From Neobacillus niacini (GTDB lineage Bacteria; Bacillota; Bacilli; Bacillales; Cytobacillaceae): a stretch of 64,000 nucleotides of DNA. Below the pieces are notes generated by a model that was given only the letters and a program-made list of their open reading frames with translations, had not been told where the DNA came from and searched no databases. Shown here piece by piece: positions 7,589 through 17,295 of the stretch. The position numbers were made by a program, and so were the translations under genes. The stretch lies in the NCBI RefSeq assembly GCF_030817595.1, contig NZ_JAUSZN010000001.1, forward strand, positions 4,409,501-4,473,500, given 5' to 3'. Within the stretch, counting starts at the first letter, position 1. Each line of letters opens with the position of its first letter.

Positions 7589-9259
7589 ATGAAGAAAAAG
7601 TATGCATGGCTTTTAGCCCTTAGCTTAGTGCTAAGCATGTTCTTAGCAGCATGTTCAGGCGGCGGCGACAAAGACACAGCTGATGATTCCAAAGATACAG
7701 CTGATAAGCCAAAAGTAGAACAAACATTAAACTTTATTAATGGTGACACTATTCCGTCTATGGACCCATCATTAGGTACTGATGAGTATGCATTCCAATT
7801 CTTAGGTGCTACAATGGAAGGTCTATACCGTCTTGACGAAAAAGGTCAAGTAAGTGATGGTATTGCAACTAAGCATGAAGTAAGTGAAGATGGTAAAACT
7901 TGGACATTTACTTTACGTGAAGATGCTAAGTGGTCTAATGGCGACCCTGTAACTGCTAACGATTTCGTTTATGCTTGGCGTCGTGCGGTTGACCCAGCAA
8001 CTGGATCTGAATATGGTCCATACATGATGGGCGGCGTTATCAAAAATGCAACTGCTGTAAACAAAGGTGAAGTTCCTGTTGATCAATTAGGTGTTAAAGC
8101 TGATGGCGATTTCAAACTAGTTGTTGAACTTGAAAATGCAACTCCATACTTTGAATCTTTAACAACTTTCGGTACCTTCTTACCATTAAACCAAAAGTTT
8201 GTTGAAGAAAAAGGCGATACATTCGCTACTAGCGCTGATACATTATTATCAAACGGACCATTCAAGTTCTCTAACTGGACTAGTACTGCTCAAGAGTGGG
8301 AATTAGTTAAGAATGCAGATTACTGGGATGCAAAAACTGTTAAATTAGAAAAAATGCATTATGTAGTAGTTAAAGAATCACAAACTGCTGTTGACCTATA
8401 TGAAAAAGGTGAAGTTGACCGTGCTGGTTTATCATCTGACCTAGTTGACCAATACTCAACTCATGATGATTACACAGTAGAACCTGATACTTCTGTATTC
8501 TATATTAAGTTTAACCAAACAAGAAACAAAGCTCTTGCTAACGCAAACGTACGTAATGCACTTGCTCGTGCATTTGATAAGCAAGCATTAGTAGATGAAA
8601 TCTTAAACAACGGTTCTATCGTTGCTAACGGTCTAGTACCAAAAGATTTCGTTCCAACTCCAGATGGTAAAGACTTCCGCGAAGTTAGTGGAGATCTAAT
8701 GAAATACGATTTAGACGAAGCTAAGAAATACTGGGAAAAAGCTTTAACTGAACTAGGAACTGATACAGTTGAAATCGAATTCCTAGGCGGAGACAACGAA
8801 GTTTCTAAAATGATGAACCAATATCTTGCAAACCAATGGACAACTAACCTACCTGGTTTAAAAGTTACTTTAAAAGAAGTACCATTTGAACAACGTCTAG
8901 AACTAGACACAGCTATGGATTATGACATGCAGTTTGCTGGATGGGGACCTGACTTCCTAGATCCATATACTTATATGAATCTTTGGTTAACTGATGGCGG
9001 AAACAACCAAATGGGCTATTCTAACCCAGAATATGATAAGTTAGTAAACGAAACAGCTACAACTTTAGCTACAGATCCAGAAGCACGTAATGAAAACTTC
9101 TTAAAAGCAGAAAAAATCTTATTTAAAGATGCAGCAATCGCTCCTGTATATCAAAGAGCATCTGCTCTACTAGTTTCTCCTAAAGTACAGGGTGTATTTA
9201 CAAACCCATTCGGAGCAACTTACGAATACAAGTGGGCTAGCGTTGGTGCTGAAGAATAA
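7589..9259 (+). CDS. oppA: oligopeptide-binding lipoprotein OppA
   Basis: 556 aa. Lipobox LSMFLAAC at residues 15-22 precedes a Gly/Asp/Lys-rich linker, then a full SBP_bac_5 domain (INGDTIPSMDPSLGTDE, TFTLREDAKWSNGDPVTAN, GWGPDFLDPYTYMNLW). It captures extracellular peptides for OppBCDF. The codons are strongly biased (AAC, GGT/GGC, CGT, frequent GAA), which suggests very high expression compared with its neighbours. AGGAGGTCATTTTTTC precedes the ATG. It leads oppBCDF with a hairpin between oppA and oppB. Confidence 0.96.
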   Translation: MKKKYAWLLALSLVLSMFLAACSGGGDKDTADDSKDTADKPKVEQTLNFINGDTIPSMDPSLGTDEYAFQFLGATMEGLYRLDEKGQVSDGIATKHEVSEDGKTWTFTLREDAKWSNGDPVTANDFVYAWRRAVDPATGSEYGPYMMGGVIKNATAVNKGEVPVDQLGVKADGDFKLVVELENATPYFESLTTFGTFLPLNQKFVEEKGDTFATSADTLLSNGPFKFSNWTSTAQEWELVKNADYWDAKTVKLEKMHYVVVKESQTAVDLYEKGEVDRAGLSSDLVDQYSTHDDYTVEPDTSVFYIKFNQTRNKALANANVRNALARAFDKQALVDEILNNGSIVANGLVPKDFVPTPDGKDFREVSGDLMKYDLDEAKKYWEKALTELGTDTVEIEFLGGDNEVSKMMNQYLANQWTTNLPGLKVTLKEVPFEQRLELDTAMDYDMQFAGWGPDFLDPYTYMNLWLTDGGNNQMGYSNPEYDKLVNETATTLATDPEARNENFLKAEKILFKDAAIAPVYQRASALLVSPKVQGVFTNPFGATYEYKWASVGAEE

Positions 9260-9302
9260 TAATCAGTAAAAAAATAGTATAGTATACTATTATAAAATTG
9301 AA

Positions 9303-9337
9303 GGGAGTGTATGCTTTTAAAGCATATACTCTCTTTC
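9303..9337 (+). terminator. partial (leaky) terminator between oppA and oppB
   Basis: A long stem (GAGTGTATGCTTT / AAAGCATATACTC) with almost no loop and only a short interrupted T tract (TCTTTC). It probably stabilises oppA mRNA and lets a fraction of transcripts reach oppBCDF, giving excess binding protein. Confidence 0.65.
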
Positions 9338-9427
9338 GGCTTATGGGCGCGAATATTCCGATTATAACAAAAATTTATAATCGACTCGATATAACATATA
9401 ATAAAGAGAAATTTAGGAGGTGCAAAC

Positions 9428-10357
9428 ATGACTCGATATTTACTCCGTCGCGTATGGTATATGTTAATAACATTATTTATTATTGCGACTTTCTCGTTCT
9501 TTCTCATGAAAATATTGCCGGGTAGCCCGTTACAGGCAGAAGATAAATTGAGTGAAGAACAAAAGGCAATTATTTTAGAAAAATATGGGTTAAATGAACC
9601 TATTCCAGTTCAATATGCAAAATATCTTGGTGGGCTTGTAAAAGGTGATTTGGGCGTATCGTTTAAGTTTGACAATACACCGGTTACAACAATCTTGATG
9701 GACAGAATTGGGCCATCTGCACTATTAGGCTTTCAAGCATTGATAGTAGGGTCTATCTTAGGTATAATCCTTGGATTATTAGCATCTATCTTCAGGAATA
9801 GTCCAATTGACTTTTCTTCTACTATTATTGCAGTTATAGGAACCTCGATTCCTTCATTTGTGTTTGCAGGATTATTACAATATGTATTTGCTGTAAAATT
9901 AGGCTGGTTCCCTGTGGCTCTATGGGGCACATCTGCACATACCATTTTGCCAACGATTGCTTTGGCCATTCACCCGATGGCAACAGCTGCACGTTTTACA
10001 AGGACTGAAATGGTAGAAGTGTTACATTCTAATTACATCATTACCGCGCGCGCGAAAGGTGTTTCTGAAACCGGAATCATTTTAAAACATGGATTGCGAA
10101 ATGCACTTATTCCATTAATCACTGTATTGGGCCCAATGGCAGTTGGTTTGATGACTGGTTCAATGGTTATCGAACAAATTTTTGCGATTCCTGGTATTGG
10201 CGAGCAATTCGTTACATCTGTTATGGTAAATGACTACCCAACGATTATGGGTACAACATTGTTATTTGCTTTCGGATTTATTGTGATTATCTTAATCATT
10301 GACCTCCTATACGGATTAATTGATCCTAGGATTAGACTAGCAGGAGGAAATAAATAA
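9428..10357 (+). CDS. oppB: oligopeptide ABC transporter permease OppB
   Basis: 309 aa, about six membrane segments. The N-terminus MTRYLLRRVWYMLITLFIIA is typical of OppB/DppB. The EAA loop that docks on the ATPases reads RTEMVEVLHSNYIITARAKG (about residues 193-212). AGGAGGTGCAAAC precedes the ATG. It ends one base before the oppC start, so translation is coupled. Confidence 0.95.
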   Translation: MTRYLLRRVWYMLITLFIIATFSFFLMKILPGSPLQAEDKLSEEQKAIILEKYGLNEPIPVQYAKYLGGLVKGDLGVSFKFDNTPVTTILMDRIGPSALLGFQALIVGSILGIILGLLASIFRNSPIDFSSTIIAVIGTSIPSFVFAGLLQYVFAVKLGWFPVALWGTSAHTILPTIALAIHPMATAARFTRTEMVEVLHSNYIITARAKGVSETGIILKHGLRNALIPLITVLGPMAVGLMTGSMVIEQIFAIPGIGEQFVTSVMVNDYPTIMGTTLLFAFGFIVIILIIDLLYGLIDPRIRLAGGNK

Positions 10358-10358
10358 A

Positions 10359-11513
10359 ATGGATAAAAATAACCTAAATAATATACCAAAAGATTTATTT
10401 GTTCCTCTGGTACGTAAAGAGGATACGAGTGAAAAAATATCAGCTCCAAGCAGAACGTTTTTTCAGGACGCAAAAAGAACACTTTTAGGTAATAAGCCTG
10501 CCGTTTTCAGTATGATCCTTATCCTGTTTATTATTATCATGAGTATTATTGGTCCTTGGATGAACGACTTTGGCTCAGATGAACAGGATTTAAAAAGAGC
10601 AAAAATGCCTCCACGTGTACCAGTTCTAGAGAATGTCTCTTGGCTAGGTATGGATGGTACATTATCTGGAAAGTTCCAAGGTAAAGATGTTCAGCAGGCT
10701 ACTGCTAAGGCGAATGCAAGATTTGATAATAAAGAAGAGTTTATTGATATTAAAGTCCTTAATAAAGGTGATGGCACTAGAAATTCTGCTGAAGTTGAAG
10801 CTACTTATCATATTTATGAAGCAAAAGATATGAAAGACACTTATTTCTGGTTTGGTAGTGATGCCTTAGGACGTGACCAATGGACAAGGCTTTGGGAAGG
10901 TACAAGGGTTTCCTTAATCATTGCTTTTGTTGCGGCAGTACTTGACCTTGTGATTGGGGTTTCTTATGGTGGTATCTCTGCTTTTTATGGCGGAAGAGTT
11001 GACAATGTGATGCAGCGTATTGCTGAGATTTTGGTAGGTATTCCGAACCTAGTTATTATCTTATTAATGATGCTCGTTCTTAAGCCAGGTATTATTTCGA
11101 TTGTCATTGCTTTATCGATCACTGGCTGGATTGGTATGTCCCGGATTGTCCGTGGTGAAGTATTAAAGCTAAAAAACCAAGAGTTTGTTTTAGCTTCAAG
11201 AACATTAGGGACATCTAATGGTACCATCATTAGAAAACACTTAGTTCCAAATATCAGTGGTATTATCATTATTAACACGATGTTTTCAGTTCCAGGAGCG
11301 ATCTTTTTTGAGGCATTCCTAAGCTTTATTGGATTAGGTATTGTTCCTCCAGATGCTTCACTAGGATCTCTAATTGACCTTGGGTTTGATAACCTCAGAC
11401 TTTATCCATATATGCTTGTGTTTCCGGCAATTGTAATTTCTGTTCTTATGATTGCATTTAATATTGTTGGTGATGGTTTGAGAGATGCATTCGATCCGAA
11501 AATGCATAAATAA
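10359..11513 (+). CDS. oppC: oligopeptide ABC transporter permease OppC with enlarged external loop
   Basis: 384 aa, about 80 longer than ordinary OppC. The N-terminal OppC_N segment (about residues 35-70) holds the first helix. It is followed by a roughly 100-residue soluble insertion (about 70-165, including KNEEF-like and EVEATYHIYEAKD stretches) before the conserved WFGSDALGRDQWTRLWEGTR and the five-helix permease core with the EAA loop near SRTLGTSNGTIIRKH. The insertion should face outside and could contact OppA. Confidence 0.94.
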   Translation: MDKNNLNNIPKDLFVPLVRKEDTSEKISAPSRTFFQDAKRTLLGNKPAVFSMILILFIIIMSIIGPWMNDFGSDEQDLKRAKMPPRVPVLENVSWLGMDGTLSGKFQGKDVQQATAKANARFDNKEEFIDIKVLNKGDGTRNSAEVEATYHIYEAKDMKDTYFWFGSDALGRDQWTRLWEGTRVSLIIAFVAAVLDLVIGVSYGGISAFYGGRVDNVMQRIAEILVGIPNLVIILLMMLVLKPGIISIVIALSITGWIGMSRIVRGEVLKLKNQEFVLASRTLGTSNGTIIRKHLVPNISGIIIINTMFSVPGAIFFEAFLSFIGLGIVPPDASLGSLIDLGFDNLRLYPYMLVFPAIVISVLMIAFNIVGDGLRDAFDPKMHK

Positions 11514-11532
11514 GAAGGTAGGTGTTTAATAA

Positions 11533-12588
11533 ATGAGTAAATTATTAGAAGTCAAAGATTTAAAAGTATCATTTAACACCTACAATGGTGAAGTGCATGC
11601 TGTTCGAGGTGTTACCTTTGATTTAAATAAAGGTGAGACATTGGCTATAGTAGGTGAATCTGGATCCGGGAAGTCAGTAACCTCTAATGCCATCATGAGA
11701 CTCCTTCCAGAGCCGCATGGCTATATTAAGGAAGGTCAAATCCTTCTTGAAGGAGTAGACCTAGCCAAGAAGACAAGCAAGGAAATGCAAAAAATCCGTG
11801 GTAAAGACATTTCAATGGTTTTCCAAGATCCAATGTCGTCTTTGAATCCGACAATGAAAATTGGAAATCAGATTATGGAAGGTCTTATTAAGCACCAAAA
11901 TATGAGCAAACAAGAGGCGAGAAAAACCGCTCTTGAACTTCTAACCCTAGTTGGAATTCCAAGACCGGATGTGCGTATAGATCAATACCCTCACCAATTT
12001 TCAGGCGGTATGCGTCAACGTGTGGTTGTAGCGATTGCATTAGCATGTAATCCAAAGATCTTAATTGCGGACGAACCAACGACTGCGCTTGACGTAACCA
12101 TTCAAGCTCAAATCCTAGAGTTGATGAAGAGTATTCAACAAAAAACGGATAGTGCGATTATTTTTATCACGCATGACCTCGGTGTTGTAGCAAACGTGGC
12201 AGACCGCGTAGCGGTTATGTACGCTGGAAAAATCGTAGAAATTGGGACAGTAGATGATATTTTCTACAATCCTAAGCACCCATATACTTGGGGTTTGATC
12301 GGTTCCATGCCTACATTGGATAGCAGTGACGAAGAGCTTTTTGCTATTCCTGGAAGCCCGCCTAACATGCTTACTCCTCCTGTAGGGGATGCGTTTGCTC
12401 CAAGAAATCAATTTGCTTTAGAAATTGATACAGTAATGGAACCGCCAATGTTTAAGGTTTCAGACACACATTACGCGGCAACCTGGCTGCTGCACCCAGA
12501 TGCGCCTAAAATTGAGCCGCCTGATGCTGTTAAGCACAGGATGCAAGGTTTTGCTCAAACAGGTACTAAAGGCGGTGGAAAACGGTGA
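11533..12588 (+). CDS. oppD: oligopeptide ABC transporter ATPase OppD
   Basis: 351 aa. Walker A GESGSGKS (about residues 38-45), Q-loop [12 protein letters not shown], signature FSGGMRQR, Walker [13 protein letters not shown] and H-switch ITHD are all present. The C-terminal oligopeptide-transport extension ([12 protein letters not shown] onward) is intact. It powers uptake as a heterodimer with OppF. A 4-nt GTGA overlap couples it to oppF. Confidence 0.95.
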   Translation: MSKLLEVKDLKVSFNTYNGEVHAVRGVTFDLNKGETLAIVGESGSGKSVTSNAIMRLLPEPHGYIKEGQILLEGVDLAKKTSKEMQKIRGKDISMVFQDPMSSLNPTMKIGNQIMEGLIKHQNMSKQEARKTALELLTLVGIPRPDVRIDQYPHQFSGGMRQRVVVAIALACNPKILIADEPTTALDVTIQAQILELMKSIQQKTDSAIIFITHDLGVVANVADRVAVMYAGKIVEIGTVDDIFYNPKHPYTWGLIGSMPTLDSSDEELFAIPGSPPNMLTPPVGDAFAPRNQFALEIDTVMEPPMFKVSDTHYAATWLLHPDAPKIEPPDAVKHRMQGFAQTGTKGGGKR

Positions 12589-13520
12589 CAAGAGAAAAAC
12601 TACTTGAAGTAAAGAACTTACAAAAGCATTTTGCTGTAGGTAAAAAGAATACGATCAAGGCTGTTGACGGTGTTAGCTTTGACGTATATAAAGGTGAAAC
12701 TTTTGGTCTAGTTGGGGAATCTGGTTGTGGAAAGTCTACAACAGGGAGAACCATCATTAGACTTTACGATGCAACAGGCGGCGAAGTTAAATTTGCTGGT
12801 GAAGATGTTCACGGCAAGAAAAATAAGTCCCAACTTCTTAAATTTAATCGGAAAATGCAGATGATTTTCCAGGATCCGTCTTCATCCTTAAATCCGAGAA
12901 TGACGGTACTTGATATCATTGCTGAAGGTCTAGACGTCCACAAACTAGTGAAAAATGATGCGGAGCGTAAAGCGAAGGTTGAGGAATTACTAGAAGCGGT
13001 AGGTCTAAACAAGGAGCATGCTACGCGTTTCCCACATGAATTCAGCGGCGGGCAAAGACAGCGGATTGGTATTGCTAGAGCGCTGGCAGTGGATCCTGAG
13101 TTTATCATTGCCGATGAACCTATTTCTGCATTGGACGTTTCTATTCAAGCACAGGTAGTCAATCTGCTTAAGAAACTCCAAAAAGAACGTGGTTTAACGT
13201 ATTTGTTCATCGCTCATGACCTTTCAATGGTTAAGTATATTTCAGACAGAATTGGTGTTATGTATATGGGTAACTTGGTAGAATTAGCAGAGAGTGATGA
13301 ATTATACAACAATCCTATTCATCCTTATACAAAATCATTGTTATCTGCTATTCCTCTTCCAGATCCAAGATACGAGCGCACTCGTAAACGTATGCCTTAT
13401 GATCCAACTGTACATGATGCAGATGGTGAGTTTGAGCTAAGAGAAGTTACACCAGGTCATTTTGTGCGTTGTACGGCAAAGGAATTTGAAAGATACCAAA
13501 ATGAGCAAAAAAATAAATAA
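12585..13520 (+). CDS. oppF: oligopeptide ABC transporter ATPase OppF
   Basis: 311 aa with Walker [10 protein letters not shown]-loop [12 protein letters not shown], signature FSGGQRQR, Walker [13 protein letters not shown] and H-switch IAHD. The C-terminal extension carries [12 protein letters not shown] and a single late Cys in HFVRCTAKE, not a full iron-sulfur motif. It starts at a GTG inside the oppD stop codon (GTGA). It is the last gene of the operon. Confidence 0.95.
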   Translation: MTREKLLEVKNLQKHFAVGKKNTIKAVDGVSFDVYKGETFGLVGESGCGKSTTGRTIIRLYDATGGEVKFAGEDVHGKKNKSQLLKFNRKMQMIFQDPSSSLNPRMTVLDIIAEGLDVHKLVKNDAERKAKVEELLEAVGLNKEHATRFPHEFSGGQRQRIGIARALAVDPEFIIADEPISALDVSIQAQVVNLLKKLQKERGLTYLFIAHDLSMVKYISDRIGVMYMGNLVELAESDELYNNPIHPYTKSLLSAIPLPDPRYERTRKRMPYDPTVHDADGEFELREVTPGHFVRCTAKEFERYQNEQKNK

Positions 13521-13530
13521 GCAGTAGTTA

Positions 13531-13564
13531 AAAAAGAGTGTTGACGAATCAACACTCTTTTCTT
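13531..13564. terminator. bidirectional terminator (oppF / ilvA)
   Basis: Stem AAAGAGTGTTGA / TCAACACTCTTT with a 4-nt loop and T-runs in both directions. Confidence 0.85.
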
Positions 13565-13568
13565 ACGG

Positions 13569-14777
13569 CTAAAAATAGGCCACCTCAACACTAGCATTAC
13601 TTTCTTTTAGAACTTTATAAAGCATATCAATATGGTCGTTGTTTTTTGTTTCTACCGATATTTCCAGACCAGCATATCCTGGATATATATTTTTACCCAT
13701 TCGATTGAGATTAACGGATTGGATATTCGCATCTAATTCGGTAAGAGAGCTCAAAGTCTTTTGAAGTTCACCAGGTTTATCCTTTAGGGTGATGGTAAAT
13801 GTAGCAAAGCGCCCCGACTCGACTAAACCGCGTTCGATGATTCTTGAAATAAAATTCATATCAACATTGCCTCCGCTTAATATGGCAACTACTTTCTTTT
13901 CTTTCAAGTTTACTTTCTCATATAAAAGTGATGATAGTGAACATGCTCCAGATCCTTCCACTAGCAGTTTGTTTCTTTCTAATAGCATAAGCATCGTTCT
14001 AGCAATTTCCATCTCATCGACACAATAAATATCATCTACATATTTTTGAATGATTTCAAATGTTCTCTGTCCCGGCTTTTTAACAGCGATCCCATCTGCC
14101 ATTGTTGGAGTGGAGTCAACCATCACTGGTTTCTTTTCCTTTAAAGATGTTTTCATGCTTGGGCAGGCAAGCGCCTGAACTCCATATACGGCTATATGGG
14201 GGTTTTTCTCCTTTACAGCTAGTGCAACTCCCGCAATTAGCCCACCGCCTCCTACAGGGCAAATAATCGCCTCTACGTCTTGGAGCTGGTCGAGTATCTC
14301 TAATCCAACTGTTCCTTGTCCGGCAATAATCGCTTCATCATCAAAAGCATGAATAAAGGTGGCGTCCCTTTGCTCTTTTAGCTCCAATGCATATGCAAGG
14401 GCATCATCGAATGTGCCTCCTTCTTGGAGTACCTGTGCTCCATACTGTTTCGTAGCCAGTACCTTACTAAGGGGTGCACCCTTTGGCATTACAATCGTAC
14501 AGTCTACGCCAAGCATTTGACTTGAATAAGCCACACCCTGTGCATGGTTGCCTGCTGAGGCAGCTACTACCCCCTTTTGCAACTCTTCCTTTGACAGTGA
14601 AATCAGCTTATTATAAGAACCTCTCACTTTAAAGGACCCAGTCTTTTGGAGGTTTTCAAGCTTTAAATATACTTCATTATGAGAAAGCAGACTAAATGTC
14701 TTGGAGTAGTCTAGAGGCGTGCTATGGACAACCCCCTTCATCTTTTCCCTTGCAATGATAATATCATCTACATTCAC
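13569..14777 (-). CDS. ilvA: threonine ammonia-lyase with ACT-like domain
   Basis: 402 aa PLP enzyme. The Schiff-base Lys is in KTGSFKVRGS (about residue 50), the SAGNHAQG loop binds the carboxylate, and VGGGGLIAG binds the PLP phosphate. A C-terminal ACT-like domain (about 325-402) follows. It deaminates threonine to 2-oxobutyrate, feeding isoleucine synthesis or threonine breakdown. The single short ACT-like domain is the TdcB-plus-ACT architecture rather than the 500-aa E. coli IlvA. The start is GTG at 14777, with AGGAGGAAGAAAT just upstream. It stands alone, without ilv neighbours. Confidence 0.9.
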   Translation of the reverse strand: MNVDDIIIAREKMKGVVHSTPLDYSKTFSLLSHNEVYLKLENLQKTGSFKVRGSYNKLISLSKEELQKGVVAASAGNHAQGVAYSSQMLGVDCTIVMPKGAPLSKVLATKQYGAQVLQEGGTFDDALAYALELKEQRDATFIHAFDDEAIIAGQGTVGLEILDQLQDVEAIICPVGGGGLIAGVALAVKEKNPHIAVYGVQALACPSMKTSLKEKKPVMVDSTPTMADGIAVKKPGQRTFEIIQKYVDDIYCVDEMEIARTMLMLLERNKLLVEGSGACSLSSLLYEKVNLKEKKVVAILSGGNVDMNFISRIIERGLVESGRFATFTITLKDKPGELQKTLSSLTELDANIQSVNLNRMGKNIYPGYAGLEISVETKNNDHIDMLYKVLKESNASVEVAYF

Positions 14778-15058
14778 ATTTCTTCCTCCTGTTTACATAC
14801 TTTTTCTTAGGGTGTACTGCTAAAAAGTAAACTATGAATTATTTCCGGGAAATAATATCAATATAGAGGTTTGGGGCTTTTGTAGGAGAAATAATGATAT
14901 AAATATCCCGTTTTTTAGGAAAATTGGAATATGAACAATTACACAAAAATTGGAACTTTAGGAATAGGCTTTTGTATCTAATTAACTATATATTCTAAAA
15001 ATTCATTATGTTACTATTATTTGGAAAACGTATAGAGATAAAAGGGAGGAACCAGAAG
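14778..15058. promoter_or_regulatory. divergent intergenic region with a 19-bp palindrome
   Basis: Between ilvA and the first metalloprotease. A perfect inverted repeat lies at 14838-14856 (ATTATTTCC, one G, GGAAATAAT), a plausible operator for either gene. The regulator is unknown. Confidence 0.45.
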
Positions 15059-17192
15059 TTGAAAAAGAAAAAGTTATTATCAATTCTAGCAACTGGTGCA
15101 TTAGCGCTATCACTTTTTGCTCCGTTATCAGCTAAAAATTCAAAGGCAGAGGCTGCTACTTCTACAACGCCAAAATGGGATGTAGAGCGTTATGGGGATC
15201 GAGTGGATATTGATGGTCAACTAAATCTACTAAGTAAAGATTCTTCATACTTAAAGCAGGCAGAAGCGAAGATTGCAGAGCAGGCTGCGAAGATTAATTT
15301 TAATGAAAATCAATCATCAGAAAGTGCTGCATCAACTAGCAGTTTTACATATGATGGGGGAACCAAACAATTCTTAAATAGAGGTTTAAAATTCAAACCA
15401 TTTACCTTACGTAGTGTGGGAGAAAATGTTGAAATCTGGGTGGCTAATGACCTCTCATTTAAACCGGGTGATCCGCGCCCAGCTCATGTGGTAACACAAG
15501 CACAAGTAGATAAACTACGTGATGAATTTGATAATAATATTTACCCGAAAGCGACAGCGTTCTTTGGAACACCGGATGTTCATGATGGGTCAAAATCTCC
15601 GTTGGCAGGTAAAAATGTTCCTGCGGGATATTATGAGGGAAGCGACAAGGTTATCATGTTAGTAGATAATATTCAGGATGATAACTATAATAACCCTGCT
15701 TATCCATTCTTTGTTGCTGGATTCTTCTGGCAAACACTAGAAAACTATATTGATAGAAATATTATTACAATCGATACAAACAGCTGGGAAATTCGTTTAG
15801 AATCTACCTTCTTCGGAACAACCATTCATGAATTACAGCATTTAATCCATGCTGACAATGATGGTGCGGAAGAAACTTGGTTAAATGAGGGTATGTCTAC
15901 TTTCTCTGAATATCTTGGTGGATATGGACATGACGACAGCTCTATTAACTTTTACTTAGACCATCCTGAGAACTCACTAGTGAATTGGGATGAACACCAA
16001 GGAGCAAAAACTGGTCCAGAAACAATTGCAGATTATGGTCAAGTTTACCTATTTACCTTATATATGAATGACAAATTCGGTCGTGAATTTATTCGTGACT
16101 TAGCACTAAGTGAAACACAAGGGATGAACAGTGTAAACGAAGTATTAAAGGCACATGGTTCTAGCCTTGACTTTACGCAACTTTATCAAAACTTTATTAC
16201 TGCCTTAACACTAGATTCTGATCGGGTTGGTAATGGAATCTATAATTTTGACAGTATTGACCTTCGTGATGTAGTTGTGAATGCTACAACAGGTGCAAAG
16301 CGTGGCAAGACTGTTGACTTTGAAAAAGCTGTTACATTTGAAAAAGAAGGGGTACCAGCTTGGGGTGGAGACTTTAAAGAGTTAGATTTCCAAGATAAAA
16401 TTAGAAGCATTTCTTTTGATGGTGTTGATTTCTTAGGAACTCCTTGGACATCAGTGGCAGATCCTAAGGACGCTACGAATAAAGTATTATGGGGGCGGAC
16501 AGGGAGACGAAGCAGATAATGCTTTAATTTTTGAAGCAGATCTTACTGGTGTAAATAGCGCAACATTGAAGTTTGATAACTTCATCGATATTGAAGAGCA
16601 GTGGGACTTCGGAATGGTGCAAGTTTCAACCGATGGTGGAGCAACATGGAATAGTTTAGAAAATGGAAATACACGCAGCGATGTTGTTGAGGAAGGCTAT
16701 CCAAAAATTAAAGAAAATGTACCTGGATTTACAGGAACATCTGCTAATTGGCAGGAAGAAAGCTTTGATTTAAGTCAATATGCAGGTCAAAAAGTATTAG
16801 TTTCATTCCGTTACTTAACTGACTGGGGCACAACTCAAGCTGGATGGTATGTAGATGATATTGCAATTCCAGAAATCGGTTATAGCAACGATGGAAGCTC
16901 TACAGACAGCTTCAAATCGTTCCAAGAACTAGCTGGTCAATATGTAAACTACACTGTAACATTTATCAACGAGAAGGAAGTTGGTAATAAAAAGGGTGCA
17001 AAAACGAATTACAAGGTAATCACAGTAGATCCATTCAATGTTACAGAAGAGGATGCACTAACTCTAAGACAGTTATTCAAAGATGGAAAGAACTATATGA
17101 TTACATCATACGCAGCTCCTGCCGATGATAAAAATCCAGTTGATTTTTCTTATGAAGTACATTTGAAAGAGAAAACTGGAAAGAAGAAGTAA
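15059..17192 (+). pseudogene. secreted HExxH metalloprotease with choice-of-anchor-J/MAM-like domain, frameshifted
   Basis: The product would be about 710 aa but is split by one extra G in a GGGGG run at 16491-16495. Removing one G joins KVLWG to GQGDEADNALIFEAD and restores a continuous frame. The start is TTG at 15059 with AAAGGGAGG 9 nt upstream; the in-frame ATG at 15008 has no ribosome site. A signal peptide (about residues 1-35) precedes a peptidase domain with H257-E258-L-Q-H261 and a downstream ETWLNEGMS Glu, a gluzincin-like (M30-like) arrangement. The second half carries the VYVDD-type beta-sandwich also present in the neighbouring InhA-like protein. The frameshift lies after the catalytic domain, so a truncated protease could still be secreted. 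It may also be a homopolymer sequencing error. Confidence 0.8.
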
Positions 17193-17199
17193 GAATTAA

Positions 17200-17241
17200 G
17201 ACCGGATAATGACTTAAAATAGTCGTTATTCGGTTTTTTTA
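17200..17241 (+). terminator. terminator of the frameshifted protease gene
   Basis: Stem CCGGATAATGAC / GTCGTTATTCGG with 8-nt loop and a following T7 tract. Confidence 0.8.
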
Positions 17242-17242
17242 T

Positions 17243-17282
17243 TATAAAAGTGACTCCGGCAAGCACCGGAGTCACCTAAAAA
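17243..17282 (-). terminator. terminator of inhA-like gene
   Basis: Perfect GTGACTCCGG / CCGGAGTCAC stem with 6-nt loop. On the minus strand it is followed by TTTTATAAT. Confidence 0.75.
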
Positions 17283-17295
17283 AGCCATTTCATTT

